Part shown: positions 19,336-29,226 of the stretch, piece by piece
How positions within the stretch are numbered: position 1 is the first letter of the stretch
How the letters are laid out: each line of letters starts with the position of its first letter
Source of the DNA: Vibrio aestuarianus
Lineage (GTDB): Bacteria > Pseudomonadota > Gammaproteobacteria > Enterobacterales > Vibrionaceae
NCBI RefSeq assembly: GCF_012395185.1
Contig: NZ_JAAZTU010000014.1
Coordinates: 1 to 64,000 of the forward strand
Length of the DNA: 64,000 bases
Reading direction: 5' to 3'
Translations under genes and position numbers: made by a program
The notes under the pieces: model-generated
The model's database searches: none
What the model was told of the DNA's origin: nothing
Seen by the model: the letters and a program-made list of their open reading frames with translations, nothing else

Positions 19336-20283
19336 ATGAGCGAAATTAGAACCCAAGTCCAACTCATCGACATAGATGAAGATATGGCTGGTCAGCGCAT
19401 TGATAACTTCTTGCGCAACCAATTAAAAACAATTCCTAAAAGTATGATTTATCGCATCCTGCGTAAAGGGGAGGTGCGTGTAAACAAAAAACGGATCAAA
19501 GCAGAGTATAAACTGTGCGCTGGCGATGTGGTGCGTATTCCACCGGTCAATATTGAGCAGTCAGCCAACGAAACCGCAGCTCCTAACACTAAACTGAACA
19601 AAGTGGCTGAGTTAGAGCATTGCATTATCTTTGAAGATGACCATGTTTTGATCCTCAATAAACCGTCTGGCACGGCAGTACATGGTGGGAGCGGTTTGAA
19701 ATTTGGCGCAATAGAAGCGCTGCGTGCGCTGCGCCCTGAGGCTCGTTTCTTAGAGTTGGTGCATCGTATTGATAGAGATACGTCTGGTATTTTGTTGGTA
19801 GCGAAAAAGCGTTCGGCTTTACGCCATCTTCAAGCTCAATTTCGAGAAAAAACAGTTCAAAAATACTATTTCGCATTGGTGATGGGGCAATGGAAGCGTA
19901 GCTGTAAAGTGGTCAATGCACCATTACTAAAAAATGAAATAAATAGTATCGTGCGCGTTAATCCAAATGGTAAGCCATCTGAGACTCGCTTTAAAATCCT
20001 AGAGCAATTTGAGCAAGCAACCTTGCTACAGGCGAGCCCAATTACTGGCCGAACACATCAAATTCGTGTCCACACTCAATATACTGGGCATCCAATTGCG
20101 TGGGATGATCGTTATGGTGATCGTCGATTTGACGCTTATACAGGACAAGTTGGTCTAGATAGGCTGTTTTTACACGCGGCCAATATTCGTTTTATCCATC
20201 CTGCAACTGAAGAGCAAATGGACATTAACGCCCCACTAGATAATCAGTTAGAACAAGTCTTAGCTAAACTGCGAAATGCTTAA
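19336..20283 (+). CDS. rluC: 23S rRNA pseudouridine synthase RluC
   Basis: RluC makes pseudouridines at 955, 2504 and 2580 of 23S rRNA in E. coli. From ATG 19336 the protein is 315 aa, with an S4 RNA-binding domain (about 15-75, including SMIYRILRKGEVRVNKKRIK) and an RluA-type catalytic domain whose active-site Asp is in HRIDRDTSG. The frame is open to 19300, but the first 12 residues are not family-like. Divergent from rne, as in E. coli. Confidence 0.95.
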   Translation: MSEIRTQVQLIDIDEDMAGQRIDNFLRNQLKTIPKSMIYRILRKGEVRVNKKRIKAEYKLCAGDVVRIPPVNIEQSANETAAPNTKLNKVAELEHCIIFEDDHVLILNKPSGTAVHGGSGLKFGAIEALRALRPEARFLELVHRIDRDTSGILLVAKKRSALRHLQAQFREKTVQKYYFALVMGQWKRSCKVVNAPLLKNEINSIVRVNPNGKPSETRFKILEQFEQATLLQASPITGRTHQIRVHTQYTGHPIAWDDRYGDRRFDAYTGQVGLDRLFLHAANIRFIHPATEEQMDINAPLDNQLEQVLAKLRNA

Positions 20284-20286
20284 AAA

Positions 20287-20327
20287 TACCCGTGTTGACT
20301 CGGCAATGGAGTGAACACGGGTTTTTT
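20287..20327 (+). terminator. rluC terminator
   Basis: ACCCGTGTT / AACACGGGT, extended by ACTC / GAGT after one mismatch, forms a long stem followed by six T. Confidence 0.9.
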
Positions 20328-20343
20328 GCTAAAAACAGCGCGC

Positions 20344-20925
20344 TTACAATATATTCACACCTTGCGATTCAAGCAATTTGACCAGTTTTATGAGTGGTAA
20401 TCCGACTAATGTATTTGGGTCATCACCTTCTAAACGTTCAAATAAAGCAATACCAAGACCTTCACTCATAAAGCTGCCAGCACATTGCAGGGGCTGCTCT
20501 TTTTCAACGTAAGCTGTTGCCATTTTCAGCGAAAGGTTTCTAAAGTGAACGGTAAACGTATCAATGTCTACCAAGCATGTATTACTACACGAATTGTATA
20601 AAGCAATCCCAGTATAAAAGGTTATTGCCTTATCACTTTGTTTAAGAAGCTGGGCGATGGCTTGTTCTTTGGTATGAGGTTTACCTACGATTTCGCCGTT
20701 AATGACGCAGACTTGATCTGAGCCGATAACTAAACTGGCTTGGTCTATTGTGCAAGAGCGTGCTTTTTCTTCAGCTAATCGAGTAACTAAGGCTTGCGGA
20801 GATTCACCCTGATGCGCTGTTTCATCACATTGAGGAGAAGCAGTGACAAATGGCAAACCGAGCTTTTTAAGTAATTGCTGCCGAAAAGGGGATGTTGACG
20901 CTAAAACTAGTTGGTAATTTTGCAT
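20344..20925 (-). CDS. yceF: Maf-like nucleotide pyrophosphatase YceF
   Basis: This 193-aa Maf/HAM1-fold protein starts LVLASTSPFRQQLL, the family signature, and has a conserved SDQVC segment near residue 69. YceF-type Maf proteins hydrolyse 7-methyl-GTP to the monophosphate, a house-cleaning reaction. The neighbours rluC and yceD match the E. coli order rluC-yceF-yceD, which favours YceF over the paralogous YhdE. ATG at 20925; no strong ribosome binding site. Confidence 0.92.
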   Translation of the reverse strand: MQNYQLVLASTSPFRQQLLKKLGLPFVTASPQCDETAHQGESPQALVTRLAEEKARSCTIDQASLVIGSDQVCVINGEIVGKPHTKEQAIAQLLKQSDKAITFYTGIALYNSCSNTCLVDIDTFTVHFRNLSLKMATAYVEKEQPLQCAGSFMSEGLGIALFERLEGDDPNTLVGLPLIKLVKLLESQGVNIL

Positions 20926-21071
20926 TTTGATTTAGAATCGCTGGGAGTTTTGTAGCAGCATATATCAACAACGGTTGCTATACATAATTCTCGCTGTGGA
21001 AAGGGTAAAAAAGCTAACTTTTTTGTCTTTTTCTTTGACTAAAATAGATTTGGAAGATATATTCGCGCCCT

Positions 21072-21596
21072 ATGCAAAAGGTAAAAATACCGCGCTCGGT
21101 TGATCCGGCTAAAGCTGCTCAGAAACGACTCGACTATGATGGCATCATCCAATCTAGTCTTTTCAAGCGTTTAGAAGAATCGGTTGCAAGCGTAAAACGC
21201 GACGCTCAAGTTTCATTGTCATTTGGGCTTGATGAACAGCGACTCGTTGTTATCTCTGGTAAAGCTAACATCGAAGTTGATTTAGAATGTCAACGCTGTA
21301 ATGAGGTTTTCGCACATGAGTGCGAAGTTGAATTCATTTATACTCCTTATTTAGGTAGTAAAACTGATGAAGACGCACCGGAAGAGTACGATTTGGTAGA
21401 TCTGAATGAGTACGGTGAAGTCGACCTTGTACAGTTAGTTGAAGATGAGTTCATCATTAACTTGCCTCAAGTAGCAATGCACGATGACGCGGATTGTAGC
21501 GTTAACTCAAATAATTTGGTATTTGGTGAACTTCCGGAAGATGTTGTGGAAGAGAAACCGAATCCATTTGATGTTTTAAAAAACTTAAAACGATAA
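21072..21596 (+). CDS. yceD: YceD (DUF177) protein, first gene of the L32/fab cluster
   Basis: This 174-aa acidic cytoplasmic protein belongs to DUF177. It has the cysteine pair ECQRC near residue 75 and a distal cysteine (DCSVNSN), plus the typical C-terminus NPFDVLKNLKR. In many bacteria yceD precedes rpmF and affects 23S rRNA; the exact function is not settled. It ends 33 bp before rpmF and is surely co-transcribed with it. Confidence 0.92.
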   Translation: MQKVKIPRSVDPAKAAQKRLDYDGIIQSSLFKRLEESVASVKRDAQVSLSFGLDEQRLVVISGKANIEVDLECQRCNEVFAHECEVEFIYTPYLGSKTDEDAPEEYDLVDLNEYGEVDLVQLVEDEFIINLPQVAMHDDADCSVNSNNLVFGELPEDVVEEKPNPFDVLKNLKR

Positions 21597-21629
21597 TTCG
21601 TTGTAAGTTAAGACAAAGGAGTAGGGTCA

Positions 21630-21800
21630 ATGGCCGTACAAAAGAGCAAAAAATCACGCGCACGTCGTGGCATGCGTCGTTCACACGATGCACTAACTAC
21701 AGCTTCACTTTCTGTAGATGCAACATCAGGTGAAACTCACCTACGTCACAATGTGACTGCTGACGGTTACTACCGTGGTAAAAAGGTTATCAACAAGTAA
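21630..21800 (+). CDS. rpmF: 50S ribosomal protein L32
   Basis: This 56-aa basic protein begins [19 protein letters not shown], the invariant start of gammaproteobacterial L32, and ends in [11 protein letters not shown]. An AAAGGAG site lies 10 nt upstream. It lacks zinc-binding cysteines, as in E. coli L32. It is placed between yceD and plsX, linking ribosome and lipid synthesis in one transcript. Confidence 0.98.
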   Translation: MAVQKSKKSRARRGMRRSHDALTTASLSVDATSGETHLRHNVTADGYYRGKKVINK

Positions 21801-21809
21801 GGTTGACCT

Positions 21810-22835
21810 TTGCAATATTTAACCGTTGCACTTGATGCAATGGGCGGGGACTTCGGTCTTCGCGTTACAGTGCCTGCCGCCGTGCAGGCACTGTCGCATT
21901 TCCCAGAGCTCAAAGTGATCCTCGTTGGTGATAAGCCTGCGATAACACGTCAATTATCTCAAATAGGTTACGAACCTAATGCTCGTTTGAGTATTTCGCA
22001 TAGTGACCGAGTCATCTCTAACTCTGAAAAACCGTCGTTAGCATTAAGAAATAGTGCGGGTAGCTCAATGGGTATTGCCATTGATCTCGTCGCTGACGGT
22101 CAAGCGGATGCTTGTGTTAGTGGTGGTAATACTGGCGCTTTAATGGCGCTTTCTCGTTTCCGTTTGAAGCTTCTCCCCGGAATTGATAGACCTGCATTGG
22201 TTTCTGCGTTACCCACGACATCGGGTAATCGTACTTGGATGCTTGATCTCGGTGCTAATGTATCGAGTGATGCGGATTCTTTGTTTCAATTTGCAGTGAT
22301 GGGGAGTGCATTAGCTGAGCAGCACTTAGGCCGCCCAGCTCGCGTCGCAATTCTTAATATCGGTGCGGAAGAAATCAAAGGCAATGACTTGGTGAAACGT
22401 TGTGCTGAAATGCTCAACCAAACCCAAGCGGTAAACTATATTGGATATATTGAAGGTAACCAATTACTAGATGATGTCGCTGACGTCATCGTATGCGATG
22501 GTTTTGTTGGAAACGTATGTTTAAAAGCGTGTGAAGGTACTGCACAACTCTTTATTGATAAGTTAAAAGCCAAGTTATTGGCCTCATCCATAAAGGGTTG
22601 GATCGCACGAATACTGTTTTCTGAACTATTTACTGAACTAAAAACATTGAACCCCGACCAGTATAACGGTGCAAGTTTGCTAGGATTGCGCGGCATTGTC
22701 ATAAAAAGTCATGGAAGTGCTGATGTATCCGCTGTCGTAAATGCAATTTCCGAAGCGGTACACGAGGTCAAACGACAAGTACCCAGCCGTATAAGCGATC
22801 GTTTGGAAGCGGTTTTACTCGAGAGGCATTATTAG
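21810..22835 (+). CDS. plsX: Phosphate acyltransferase PlsX
   Basis: PlsX converts acyl-ACP to acyl-phosphate for PlsY, the first committed step toward phosphatidic acid. The 341-aa peripheral membrane enzyme starts at a TTG codon ([16 protein letters not shown]) with AAGG nine nt upstream; no alternative gives the family N-terminus. Conserved blocks include [10 protein letters not shown] and [11 protein letters not shown]. It is 9 bp after rpmF. Confidence 0.95.
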   Translation: MQYLTVALDAMGGDFGLRVTVPAAVQALSHFPELKVILVGDKPAITRQLSQIGYEPNARLSISHSDRVISNSEKPSLALRNSAGSSMGIAIDLVADGQADACVSGGNTGALMALSRFRLKLLPGIDRPALVSALPTTSGNRTWMLDLGANVSSDADSLFQFAVMGSALAEQHLGRPARVAILNIGAEEIKGNDLVKRCAEMLNQTQAVNYIGYIEGNQLLDDVADVIVCDGFVGNVCLKACEGTAQLFIDKLKAKLLASSIKGWIARILFSELFTELKTLNPDQYNGASLLGLRGIVIKSHGSADVSAVVNAISEAVHEVKRQVPSRISDRLEAVLLERHY

Positions 22836-22840
22836 TCTTC

Positions 22841-23791
22841 ATGTATAGCAAAATTTTAGGTACTGGCAGCTACTTGCCATCTCAGGTGCGTACCAACGCA
22901 GACTTAGAGAAAATGGTAGAGACAAGTGACGAGTGGATCGTAGCACGCACAGGTATTCGCGAACGACGCATTGCAGCTGACGACGAAACCGTGGCTGATA
23001 TGGCTTTCTATGCTGCACAAAACGCCATCCAAATGGCGGGCATTGATAAAAACGATATCGATTTGATTATTGTTGCCACTACCAGTAGCAGCCATACTTT
23101 CCCTTCATCTGCTTGTCAGGTGCAAGGAAAACTTGGTATCAAAGGTTGTCCTGCTTTTGACTTAGCGGCTGCGTGTTCTGGTTTTGTCTATGCTTTGTCG
23201 GTTGCAGACCAACATATTAAGTCCGGCATGTGTAAAAATGTTCTGGTTATCGGCGCTGATGCATTGTCAAAAGCGTGTGATCCAACAGACCGCTCTACCA
23301 TTATTTTATTTGGTGATGGTGCGGGTGCTGTGGTTGTTGGTGTGAGTGAAGAGCCGGGTATCATTTCGACTCATATATACTCAGATGGCGCGTTTGGTGA
23401 CTTATTGAGTTTGCCAGTTCCAGAGCGTACTGGTGATGTCGATAAGTGGTTGTATATGGCCGGTAATGAAGTCTTCAAGGTTGCAGTTACTCAGCTATCT
23501 AAGTTAGTGAAAGATACCCTAGAAGCCAATAATATGCATAAGTCAGAGCTAGACTGGTTGGTTCCTCACCAAGCTAATTACCGCATTATTTCCGCGACAG
23601 CGAAGAAGTTGTCGATGTCTCTGGACCAGGTGGTTATCACACTGGATCGTCATGGTAATACTTCGGCGGCGACAGTACCAACGGCACTTGATGAAGCGGT
23701 GCGTGATGGCCGTATTAAGCGTGGTCAGACACTGTTATTAGAAGCGTTTGGTGGTGGTTTCACCTGGGGCTCGGCACTCGTTAAATTTTAA
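22841..23791 (+). CDS. fabH: Beta-ketoacyl-ACP synthase III
   Basis: FabH condenses acetyl-CoA with malonyl-ACP to start fatty-acid synthesis. This 316-aa enzyme carries the Cys-His-Asn triad: Cys near 112 in DLAAACSGF, His in VPHQANYRI, and Asn in RHGNTSAAT. It lies 5 bp after plsX. Downstream, an inverted repeat with T-run separates it from fabD. Confidence 0.97.
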   Translation: MYSKILGTGSYLPSQVRTNADLEKMVETSDEWIVARTGIRERRIAADDETVADMAFYAAQNAIQMAGIDKNDIDLIIVATTSSSHTFPSSACQVQGKLGIKGCPAFDLAAACSGFVYALSVADQHIKSGMCKNVLVIGADALSKACDPTDRSTIILFGDGAGAVVVGVSEEPGIISTHIYSDGAFGDLLSLPVPERTGDVDKWLYMAGNEVFKVAVTQLSKLVKDTLEANNMHKSELDWLVPHQANYRIISATAKKLSMSLDQVVITLDRHGNTSAATVPTALDEAVRDGRIKRGQTLLLEAFGGGFTWGSALVKF

Positions 23792-23809
23792 CGTAACGAA
23801 TATCTATTT

Positions 23810-23837
23810 TAAGGAGTTGCTATAACTCCTTATTTTT
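23810..23837 (+). terminator. Hairpin with T-run between fabH and fabD (attenuator candidate)
   Basis: TAAGGAGTT / AACTCCTTA with a 4-nt loop is followed by ATTTTTAC. It has the form of an intrinsic terminator but sits inside the fab operon, 19 bp after fabH and 18 bp before fabD. It may be a partial terminator that lowers downstream expression, or an RNase-sensitive spacer. Confidence 0.6.
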
Positions 23838-23854
23838 ACTTAAGGAAACAAACA

Positions 23855-24778
23855 ATGAGCAAGTTTGCTATCGTATTTCCAGGTCAAGGCTCACAAACAG
23901 TGGGTATGCTTGCTGAACTTGGGCAGCAATATGATGTTGTTCAACAAACATTTGCTGAAGCCTCTGAAGTGCTAGGTTATGACTTATGGGCATTGGTGCA
24001 AAATGGTCCTGCTGAAGACCTCAATCAAACGTGCCGTACACAACCTGCGTTGCTGGCAGCATCAGTAGCGATTTGGCGCGTATGGCAAAGTTTGGGTTTG
24101 GCGCAGCCAACGCTGCTTGCTGGACACAGTTTAGGTGAGTATTCGGCTTTAGTTTGTGCAGGTGTTATTGACTTTAAGCAAGCAATCAAATTGGTTGAAC
24201 TACGTGGTCAACTGATGCAAGAAGCTGTTCCTGCGGGTGTCGGTGCAATGTCAGCTATCATCGGTCTTGATGATGAAGCCATTGCCAAAGCGTGTGAAGC
24301 AGCAGCGCAAGGTGAAGTGGTTTCTCCAGTTAACTTTAACTCTCCAGGCCAAGTAGTCATTGCGGGTAATAAAGATGCGGTTGAACGTGCGGGCGCATTG
24401 TGTAAAGAAGCGGGTGCTAAACGCGCTTTACCGCTGCCAGTATCGGTGCCTTCTCACTGTGCATTGATGAAGCCAGCCGCTGAGAAACTTGCTGTAGCAC
24501 TTGAATCTATTGAATTTAATGCTCCACAAATCCCAGTGATCAATAATGTTGATGTTGCGACAGAGACGGCTCCTGAAAAAATCAAAGATGCATTAGTTCG
24601 CCAATTACATAGCCCAGTACGTTGGACTGAAGGCGTGCAATTAATGAGCGAGCAAGGCATTGAGAAATTACTTGAAGTTGGTCCTGGGAAAGTCTTAACC
24701 GGCTTAACAAAACGTATCGTGAAGACGCTTGAAGCTGCGGCAGTGAATGACACTGCTTCTCTTGATGCAGCTAAGTAA
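23855..24778 (+). CDS. fabD: Malonyl-CoA:ACP transacylase
   Basis: FabD loads malonate on ACP. The 307-aa protein has the nucleophile Ser in GHSLGEYSAL (near residue 92), the N-terminal FPGQGSQ motif, and His in VPSHCALM. ATG 23855 has a TAAGGAAAC site upstream. It ends 16 bp before fabG. Confidence 0.97.
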   Translation: MSKFAIVFPGQGSQTVGMLAELGQQYDVVQQTFAEASEVLGYDLWALVQNGPAEDLNQTCRTQPALLAASVAIWRVWQSLGLAQPTLLAGHSLGEYSALVCAGVIDFKQAIKLVELRGQLMQEAVPAGVGAMSAIIGLDDEAIAKACEAAAQGEVVSPVNFNSPGQVVIAGNKDAVERAGALCKEAGAKRALPLPVSVPSHCALMKPAAEKLAVALESIEFNAPQIPVINNVDVATETAPEKIKDALVRQLHSPVRWTEGVQLMSEQGIEKLLEVGPGKVLTGLTKRIVKTLEAAAVNDTASLDAAK

Positions 24779-24794
24779 TCGAAGGAAACAGAAC

Positions 24795-25532
24795 ATGATG
24801 AATCTAGAGGGTAAAATTGCCCTAGTGACAGGCGCAAGCCGTGGTATTGGCCGTGCAATCGCAGAGCTGCTTGTTGAACGTGGTGCAACGGTTATTGGTA
24901 CTGCAACCAGTGAAAGTGGCGCGGCTGCAATCAGTGACTATTTAGGTGATAAAGGTAAAGGTTTAGCACTAAATGTCACTGATGTTGAGTCGATCGAATC
25001 TGTATTAAAAGCGATTAATGAAGAGTTTGGTGCGTTAGATATTTTGGTAAACAATGCCGGTATTACTCGCGATAACCTGCTTATGCGCATGAAAGATGAC
25101 GAGTGGACCGATATTCTTGATACTAACTTGACGTCTATTTTCCGTTTATCTAAAGCAGTTCTTCGTGGCATGATGAAAAAGCGCAATGGTCGTATCATCA
25201 ATGTCGGTTCAGTTGTTGGCACTATGGGTAATGCAGGTCAAACTAACTATGCAGCTGCAAAAGCGGGTGTGATTGGCTTTACTAAGTCGATGGCACGAGA
25301 AGTTGCATCTCGTGGTGTGACGGTTAACACAGTTGCGCCAGGTTTTATTGAAACTGATATGACAAAAGCACTGAATGATGACCAACGTGCTGCTACACTA
25401 GCGCAAGTACCATCAGGTCGTTTAGGCGACCCGCGTGAAATAGCATCAGCAGTGGTATTTTTAGCTTCTCCTGAAGCTGCGTACATTACGGGCGAAACTT
25501 TGCACGTAAATGGCGGGATGTACATGGTTTAA
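24795..25532 (+). CDS. fabG: 3-oxoacyl-ACP reductase
   Basis: FabG performs the NADPH-dependent first reduction of the elongation cycle. The SDR protein is 245 aa from the ATG at 24795 (a second ATG follows directly), with GAAGGA upstream. Motifs: TGASRGIGRA cofactor loop, NNAG, catalytic Ser in GSVVGTMG and YxxxK in YAAAKAG. The longer open frame to 24747 overlaps fabD and is not family-like. Confidence 0.97.
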   Translation: MMNLEGKIALVTGASRGIGRAIAELLVERGATVIGTATSESGAAAISDYLGDKGKGLALNVTDVESIESVLKAINEEFGALDILVNNAGITRDNLLMRMKDDEWTDILDTNLTSIFRLSKAVLRGMMKKRNGRIINVGSVVGTMGNAGQTNYAAAKAGVIGFTKSMAREVASRGVTVNTVAPGFIETDMTKALNDDQRAATLAQVPSGRLGDPREIASAVVFLASPEAAYITGETLHVNGGMYMV

Positions 25533-25670
25533 GCTTGTTTTTTACTGTTTTGGCAAAAATAGGCATCTATCATTGTCAATATCGTGTAAAACTTGCTGGT
25601 GATATGCGCAACATTTGTGCATGATTTAAGTCAAAAATGGTCTGAATTTCGGTTAAAATCGCTAAATTTG

Positions 25671-25681
25671 TGGTTTGACCA
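25671..25681. promoter_or_regulatory. FadR-like operator candidate upstream of acpP
   Basis: TGGTTTGACCA differs at one position from the E. coli FadR core TGGTCNGACCA as I recall it. A related half-site (TGGTCTGA) lies about 33 bp upstream near 25638-25645. Both are in the 233-bp fabG-acpP gap, which should carry the acpP promoter. This is a pattern match only. Confidence 0.35.
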
Positions 25682-25765
25682 GCAATGACCCACTTGCAAC
25701 TTTCCCTAGTTAGAATAAACTACGGAATCATCGCATTAGGCGAAATCTGTAAAGGAAAAGAAAAA

Positions 25766-25999
25766 ATGAGCAACATCGAAGAACGCGTAAAGAAAATCAT
25801 CGTTGAACAGCTAGGTGTAGACGAAGCAGAAGTTAAAAACGAAGCTTCTTTCGTAGAAGATCTAGGTGCAGATTCTCTAGACACTGTTGAGCTAGTAATG
25901 GCTCTAGAAGAAGAATTCGACACTGAGATCCCAGATGACGAAGCTGAGAAGATCACTACTGTTCAAGCTGCAATCGACTACGTAAACAGCGCTCAGTAA
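25766..25999 (+). CDS. acpP: Acyl carrier protein
   Basis: This 77-aa acidic protein is nearly identical to other gammaproteobacterial ACPs. Ser37 in GADSLDTVE receives the phosphopantetheine arm. The start is ATG 25766 with a TAAAGGAAA site; the longer frame upstream has no support. Codon use is biased to common codons, as expected for one of the most abundant proteins. A strong terminator follows. Confidence 0.98.
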   Translation: MSNIEERVKKIIVEQLGVDEAEVKNEASFVEDLGADSLDTVELVMALEEEFDTEIPDDEAEKITTVQAAIDYVNSAQ

Positions 26000-26007
26000 T
26001 ATCTCTC

Positions 26008-26038
26008 CCAGGCGGCCTTCTGGCCGCCTGAGTTTTTT
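26008..26038 (+). terminator. Terminator after acpP
   Basis: CAGGCGGCC / GGCCGCCTG form a G+C-rich stem with a short loop, followed by AGTTTTTT. It should uncouple most acpP transcription from fabF. Confidence 0.9.
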
Positions 26039-26089
26039 CTAACTCTTCTATACCTCTCATAGAATCTTTCAATCCCGGAGAATATGATC

Positions 26090-27334
26090 GTGTCCAAGCG
26101 TCGTGTCGTTGTCACTGGCATGGGGATGTTGTCACCGGTAGGCAACACTGTAGAATCCTCTTGGAAAGCCCTGCTAGCTGGTCAAAGTGGTATTGTTAAT
26201 ATCGACCATTTTGATGCAACCAATTTTTCAACTCGTTTCGCCGGTCTAGTTAAAGACTTTGACTGCGAAGCGTATATGTCTAAAAAAGATGCCCGTAAGA
26301 TGGATTTATTCATCCAGTATGGTATTGCGGCGGGTATTCAAGCCCTTGATGATTCAGGCCTCACTGTTACCGAAGAAAACGCCCCAAGAATTGGCGTGGC
26401 AATTGGTTCTGGTATCGGTGGTCTTGACCTTATTGAAAAAGGTCATCAATCGTTAGTAGAAAAAGGCCCACGCAAAGTTAGCCCATTTTTTGTACCATCG
26501 ACCATCGTCAACATGGTTGCGGGTAACTTGTCGATTATGCGTGGTCTGCGTGGCCCGAATATTGCCATCTCTACAGCGTGTACGACAGGTTTACACAACC
26601 TAGGCCACGCCGCTCGTATGATTGCATACGGTGACGCAGATGCGATGGTGGCTGGTGGTGCAGAAAAAGCATCAACTCCACTGGGTATGGCAGGGTTTGG
26701 CGCTGCGAAAGCACTGTCAACGCGCAACGATGAGCCGCAAAAGGCTTCTCGCCCTTGGGATAAAGGCCGTGATGGTTTTGTTCTTGGTGATGGTGCTGGT
26801 GTGATGGTACTGGAAGAGTACGAACACGCTAAAGCTCGTGGTGCAAAGATTTACGCTGAACTTGTTGGTTTTGGTATGTCTGGTGATGCTTATCACATGA
26901 CATCACCAAGTGAAGATGGTTCAGGTGGCGCCCTTGCGATGGAAGCGGCGATGCGTGATGCTGGCGTAACGGGTACTCAAATCGGTTATGTGAATGCGCA
27001 TGGTACATCAACACCAGCTGGCGATGTTGCTGAAATTAAAGGCGTTAAACGAGCCCTTGGTGAAGAAGGTTCAAAGCAAGTTTTGGTTTCTTCAACTAAA
27101 TCGATGACAGGCCATTTACTTGGTGCCGCGGGTTCAGTCGAGGCTATCATCACGGTGATGTCACTGGTTGATCAAATTGTTCCACCAACTATTAACCTTG
27201 ATGATCCTGAAGAAGGTTTAGGCATTGATCTGGTGCCACATACTGCTCGTAAAGTCGAAGGTATGGAGTATGCGATCTGTAACTCCTTTGGTTTCGGTGG
27301 CACAAACGGTTCGTTGATTTTCAAAAAAATCTAA
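26090..27334 (+). CDS. fabF: Beta-ketoacyl-ACP synthase II
   Basis: FabF elongates acyl-ACP, including the temperature-sensitive palmitoleate-to-vaccenate step. The 414-aa protein has catalytic Cys in [10 protein letters not shown] (near 163) and histidines in [11 protein letters not shown] and [13 protein letters not shown] choose GTG 26090 ([10 protein letters not shown]): the GGAG site is 9 nt away, whereas ATG at 26084 is only 3 nt from it. Confidence 0.96.
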   Translation: MSKRRVVVTGMGMLSPVGNTVESSWKALLAGQSGIVNIDHFDATNFSTRFAGLVKDFDCEAYMSKKDARKMDLFIQYGIAAGIQALDDSGLTVTEENAPRIGVAIGSGIGGLDLIEKGHQSLVEKGPRKVSPFFVPSTIVNMVAGNLSIMRGLRGPNIAISTACTTGLHNLGHAARMIAYGDADAMVAGGAEKASTPLGMAGFGAAKALSTRNDEPQKASRPWDKGRDGFVLGDGAGVMVLEEYEHAKARGAKIYAELVGFGMSGDAYHMTSPSEDGSGGALAMEAAMRDAGVTGTQIGYVNAHGTSTPAGDVAEIKGVKRALGEEGSKQVLVSSTKSMTGHLLGAAGSVEAIITVMSLVDQIVPPTINLDDPEEGLGIDLVPHTARKVEGMEYAICNSFGFGGTNGSLIFKKI

Positions 27335-27361
27335 CGACGTTGTGATGTGAAACTTGAGTTC

Positions 27362-27400
27362 AAACGGCTTGATGCTTTAGCATTGAGCCGTTTCTTTTTA
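27362..27400 (+). terminator. Hairpin between fabF and pabC
   Basis: AAACGGCTTGATGC / GCATTGAGCCGTTT form a 14-bp stem with G-T pairs and a 4-nt loop, followed by CTTTTTAT. It is probably a partial terminator before pabC. Confidence 0.75.
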
Positions 27401-27413
27401 TAGGGTAGTGAAT

Positions 27414-28217
27414 ATGTTTTGGGTTAACGGACAGCCGAGTCAGACGGTTTCCCTCTCCGATCGTTCATTCCAGTATGGAGATGGTTGTTTTACTACCATT
27501 TTATCTTGTCATGGAAAGCTCCAATACTGGCATTGGCATGTTGAACGTATGGACGCCTGTTTATTGTTGTTAGGTATTCCCTCTCCAGACTGGTCGCTAG
27601 TCGCCTCGTGGGTTGAGCAAGTTGTGCTTCCAGCCGACAACGCAGGTGTTAAAATTCATGTTAGTCGTGGTGAAGGGGGAAGGGGTTATAGCCCAACGCA
27701 GAACCCAGAACCGAAGGTGACGATCACGGTTTTCGACTATCCGTCGCACTACATTGACTGGAAAGATAGTGGAGTTGAGATAGGGCTTTGTCGGCAAAGA
27801 CTCGGTCTTAACCCATTATTGGCTGGCCACAAACACAATAATCGTCTTGAACAGATATTGTTAAAGGCCGAGATGGATGCACAAGGTTATGTTGAAGGTG
27901 TGGCATTAGACATTTTAGGGCATGTGATAGAGACAACATCTGCAAATATATTTTGGGTCACTAATGATAGACTCTGTACACCTAATTTAGACCAAGCGGG
28001 TGTTGCGGGTGTTGCTCGTCGTAGAGTGCTATCGATCGCGCAGGACTTAAATCTGCCGATCTCAATTGATAAGTTCTCATTAGATGATCTGCTTAGTGCT
28101 GATGAAGTATTTATCACTAACTCCATTTTAGGTGTCGCACCTGTGACCAAAATTGCAGCGACCACTTTTTCCTTTGGCAACCACACACGATGTTTTCAGG
28201 AGTGTTTCACCTCGTGA
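27414..28217 (+). CDS. pabC: Aminodeoxychorismate lyase
   Basis: PabC releases pyruvate from 4-amino-4-deoxychorismate to give p-aminobenzoate for folate. The 267-aa fold-type IV PLP enzyme has the Schiff-base lysine in HKHNNRLEQ and the cofactor-binding TSANIFWV. ATG 27414 has AGGG 8 nt upstream; a GTG two codons earlier is less well placed. It overlaps mltG by GTGA. Confidence 0.93.
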   Translation: MFWVNGQPSQTVSLSDRSFQYGDGCFTTILSCHGKLQYWHWHVERMDACLLLLGIPSPDWSLVASWVEQVVLPADNAGVKIHVSRGEGGRGYSPTQNPEPKVTITVFDYPSHYIDWKDSGVEIGLCRQRLGLNPLLAGHKHNNRLEQILLKAEMDAQGYVEGVALDILGHVIETTSANIFWVTNDRLCTPNLDQAGVAGVARRRVLSIAQDLNLPISIDKFSLDDLLSADEVFITNSILGVAPVTKIAATTFSFGNHTRCFQECFTS

Positions 28218-29224
28218 TAAAAAAACTTACCTTATTGCTTTTACTCGTAATCGCCATTACCAGTGCTGGCTATTTCTATATTAAACAGCAAGTGGATGGA
28301 TATCTGCACCAAGCGGTAGCTATCCATTCCTCTGAAATAATTACCATCCCATCTGGCACTAGTTTGAACGGTGTTTTGACAATATTGTCTGAAAAAAACT
28401 GGATTGCAGACTCACCGTTGAGCAAGTTAGTCAGAAGGCTACATCCTGAACTCACCAAAATTAAAGCGGGGACTTATCAAATCCTAGCATCAGAGGCTTT
28501 GATTGATTTCTTAAATAAGGCCGTGGATGGTAAAGAGCACCAGTTCGCGATTACGTTTGTCGAAGGAAGTCGTTTCAATGAGTGGAGAGCACTACTTGCA
28601 CAGACTCAAGGTTTAACTAGCACTTTAAATGCACTTTCAGAGGCTGAAATTGCAAAACAGTTGGGTATTGACCGAGATAAATTAGAAGGTCTTTTCCTCG
28701 CTGAAACCTATCATTTTACGTTTGGCACCACTGATTTAGAGATTTTGCAGCGTGCACATGCAAAATTACAAACATTACTTGATAAGTATTGGGCATCTCG
28801 ACAAGCAGGCCTACCGCTCAAAACGCCTTATGAGGCGTTAATTCTTGCTTCGATTATCGAGAAAGAAACCGCAATTGCTTCAGAACGAGAGCGAATTGCT
28901 TCGGTTTTCGTCAACCGCCTCAACAAACGTATGCGCCTGCAAACTGATCCCACCGTTATTTACGGTATGGGCGATAGCTATGATGGTAATATTCGTAAGA
29001 AAGACTTGCGCACCCCAACTCCTTACAACACGTATACTATTTCGGGTTTACCACCGACACCGATAGCGATGGCTGGTGAAGATTCCATTAAAGCGGCATT
29101 AAACCCAGAGCAAAGTAACTACCTGTATTTTGTAGCCAGTGGTACTGGTGGCCACGTTTTCTCGAAAACATTAACCGAACATAATCGCGCAGTTCGCGCC
29201 TATTTAAAACAATTAAGAAAATAA
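28214..29224 (+). CDS. mltG: Endolytic murein transglycosylase MltG
   Basis: MltG (YceG) cuts nascent peptidoglycan glycan strands at the inner membrane and sets chain length. The 336-aa protein has an N-terminal membrane anchor (about 5-22) and a YceG domain with the catalytic Glu in LASIIEKET and the block [14 protein letters not shown] 28214 overlaps the pabC stop (GTGA) and has AGGAG 11 nt upstream; an ATG at 28190 lies before that site. Confidence 0.93.
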   Translation: MIKKLTLLLLLVIAITSAGYFYIKQQVDGYLHQAVAIHSSEIITIPSGTSLNGVLTILSEKNWIADSPLSKLVRRLHPELTKIKAGTYQILASEALIDFLNKAVDGKEHQFAITFVEGSRFNEWRALLAQTQGLTSTLNALSEAEIAKQLGIDRDKLEGLFLAETYHFTFGTTDLEILQRAHAKLQTLLDKYWASRQAGLPLKTPYEALILASIIEKETAIASERERIASVFVNRLNKRMRLQTDPTVIYGMGDSYDGNIRKKDLRTPTPYNTYTISGLPPTPIAMAGEDSIKAALNPEQSNYLYFVASGTGGHVFSKTLTEHNRAVRAYLKQLRK

Positions 29225-29226
29225 TT

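Noticed and set aside
24454..24888. 144-aa open frame antisense to fabD/fabG
   Set aside because: Shadow of two strongly conserved fab genes; no family features.
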